Assembly: GCA_947034885.2 (NCBI GenBank)
Contig: OX344749.2
Location: 40,763,682-40,827,681 of the forward strand
Length of the DNA stretch: 64,000 nucleotides
Direction of reading: 5' to 3'
Source: Thuidium tamariscinum
Taxonomy: Eukaryota; Streptophyta; Bryopsida; Hypnales; Thuidiaceae
A model generated the notes under the pieces. That model saw only the letters and a list, made by a program, of their open reading frames with translations. It had not been told where the DNA came from and did not search any database. Both the position numbers and the translations under genes were made by a program. Shown piece by piece: positions 62,540 to 64,000 of this stretch; within the stretch, counting starts at the first letter, position 1; each line of letters opens with the position of its first letter.

Positions 62540-64000
62540 TTACAGGGGCTTGTGCGCAACAAAGAGTCCCCACTTCTGTTCATCTTGTCGTTTCAGTTTG
62601 CTCTCCCATCCGCTTACGATATAATTGTAGTCATCCTGCACGAATGCCAACCATAAGCATGTCCCATTCAGGATGAAATTCTTTCAAATTCACAGCTTTG
62701 TGTCATCTGCACAGAAGTGAAACACGACTAGTCTATCTCTTGCATGATGATGCTTTAACGTATTTGTTCGGGGACAAATCTGAAAGTAAAAAGCATGAAG
62801 GTACCTCTGAGAAATCTTCGATGAACTTGTCGCGGTTTTTCTCAACTACAGCAAGCTCTCTCTTCAACACTTCCGCGAACTGCAAAGTTCAAGTGAGATA
62901 AGAAGTTGGGCATGGCACAATGTGTTCCGTAATTAAATCGACTAGGGGAATTGCACATTCTCCAAAAGAGCTCTCAAATATCTTACCTGATGGGTCCGGT
63001 CCTCAGCAAGCACATCTATGAATCCAGCAGCTTGCAACATCTGGTTACAATCAAATACTCGTTAATAATAGCACAACGACAGTTGTGCATTCCAAATTAA
63101 CTCAAAATTCTGGGGGCGTCCAACAAGCATAAAACACCATGTCAAGTTCGAATTCTACAATTTCAATTCGTCAAAAGTCAATTATACCTGTCCATACGCT
63201 TCGACACTATGAAGGTCATAACCCCTCTGCTTGATGTATGCAGCGAACTGCTCTGATGGAGTAGATGGAGCTCTGCAGTAGTCACTGATGAGAACACGGC
63301 CTCCAGGTTTCAACCATTTGAACATACGTCTGAACAGTTCCGGTTTGTCCTGTCATTCAAAAACTCTTTCCATTAGCCTTCTTCCACCTCATTGATATCC
63401 CCTCGAGCAGTCAAACCTTACAGTCTGATAGATCAATGATCGGTTATTCATGATTGTAACTTTGTCAGAAGCTCTACACTCTACAGCATCCTTCATAATA
63501 CTAAAGGTTCTCACTAACACTAACTCCAGTCATCTGCATGGAATGTGAATGCCGGTAAAATTGAAGTGGTGAGCCACAAAATAAAGCACTACGATACATT
63601 CCTAACTCAAGAAGGAGAAAAAACATACGAAAACTGATTAGAATCAAAGGAATACTGATACACAGGATGAACTCAAATTTGAGAAAAAAATCAATGAACA
63701 ATAGTCTACCTGGATGTGCAGAATGGTGTCACGGCTGTAAACCACATCAAAAGAAGCGGCAGGATAGTTGATCTTGGTGCAGTCTCCAACCTCAAACTCG
63801 ATGGCACATTTCCTGCCAATTGATCGCTCAAGCGCGAAGGAAATCATATTTACAGACAGGTCGATGCCAACAACTTCCGCATCGAATTCTTCAGCCATGT
63901 AAAAATCGCCACCTCCGATCCCACATCCCACGTCCAGGACTCGTTGCCCCGGCTTTAAGTCCAACATACCTACAAACTCCTTGGTAGTTTCTGCAATATC
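62540..64000 (-). CDS. PEAMT: Phosphoethanolamine N-methyltransferase, C-terminal part (runs off the window)
   Basis: Exons leftward: 63710-64000 (continues beyond the window), 63188-63349, 62987-63040, 62805-62879, 62540-62635 with a TAA stop. Plant PEAMT methylates phosphoethanolamine three times with S-adenosylmethionine to give phosphocholine, using tandem methyltransferase domains. This is the second domain: [20 protein letters not shown], motif [99 protein letters not shown] and [12 protein letters not shown] at the C-terminus. No stop or frame break is seen. The first domain and the start codon lie to the right of 64000. The upstream open reading frame known to control some plant PEAMT mRNAs would also be outside. 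Confidence 0.95.

Noticed and set aside
1-64000. CRISPR array, bacterial operon or organelle DNA
   Set aside because: There are no regularly spaced identical repeats with unique spacers, the genes have spliceosomal introns, and no organelle genes are present.

Overview
The window looks like nuclear DNA of a land plant, most likely a moss or another non-flowering lineage. The evidence is AT-rich intergenic DNA full of small inverted-repeat transposons, spliced genes with GT-AG introns, and four conserved plant genes. One is an Orai-type channel, a family reported as lost from flowering plants. The moss call is an inference from gene content; no rRNA, tRNA or organelle marker is present to test it.

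All four host genes lie on the minus strand. From left to right they are an MLO seven-transmembrane protein (16554-26739, 15 coding exons, 600 codons plus stop, phases all consistent), a NAP1 histone chaperone (42803-47064, 12 exons, about 382 residues, C-terminal CKQQ prenylation box), an Orai-like channel (53700-56817, 5 exons, 338 residues), and the 3' half of a phosphoethanolamine N-methyltransferase gene that runs off the right edge (62540-64000). They act in unrelated processes (membrane/calmodulin signalling, chromatin, Ca2+ entry, phosphocholine synthesis), so there is no cluster logic.

Between them lies a transposon landscape. A nearly full-length but broken hAT element (28870-33755) keeps candidate terminal repeats and an imperfect 8-bp target duplication. 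To its right are a Ty1/copia integrase relic (34230-34940) and a broken PIF/Harbinger pair (transposase relic 36250-37328, Myb/SANT-like partner 38995-40285). At least seven families of MITE-like elements occur, several with two to five copies in the window. One copy (58628-58870) sits inside an older repeat whose empty site survives at 12895-12904, with a perfect 10-bp target duplication. Four MITEs occupy four different MLO introns.

Regions 1-16440, 47500-53500 and 57400-62500 are mostly AT-rich and gene-poor. Two GC-richer islands (5240-7320 and 27000-28860) have no recognisable protein. The first holds two adjacent near-perfect 14-15 bp stem-loops sharing the same arm sequence. The most biologically interesting item is the Orai-like protein: it has an N-terminal array of about eight aromatic/Arg heptads, and glutamine where animal Orai has its selectivity-filter glutamate.
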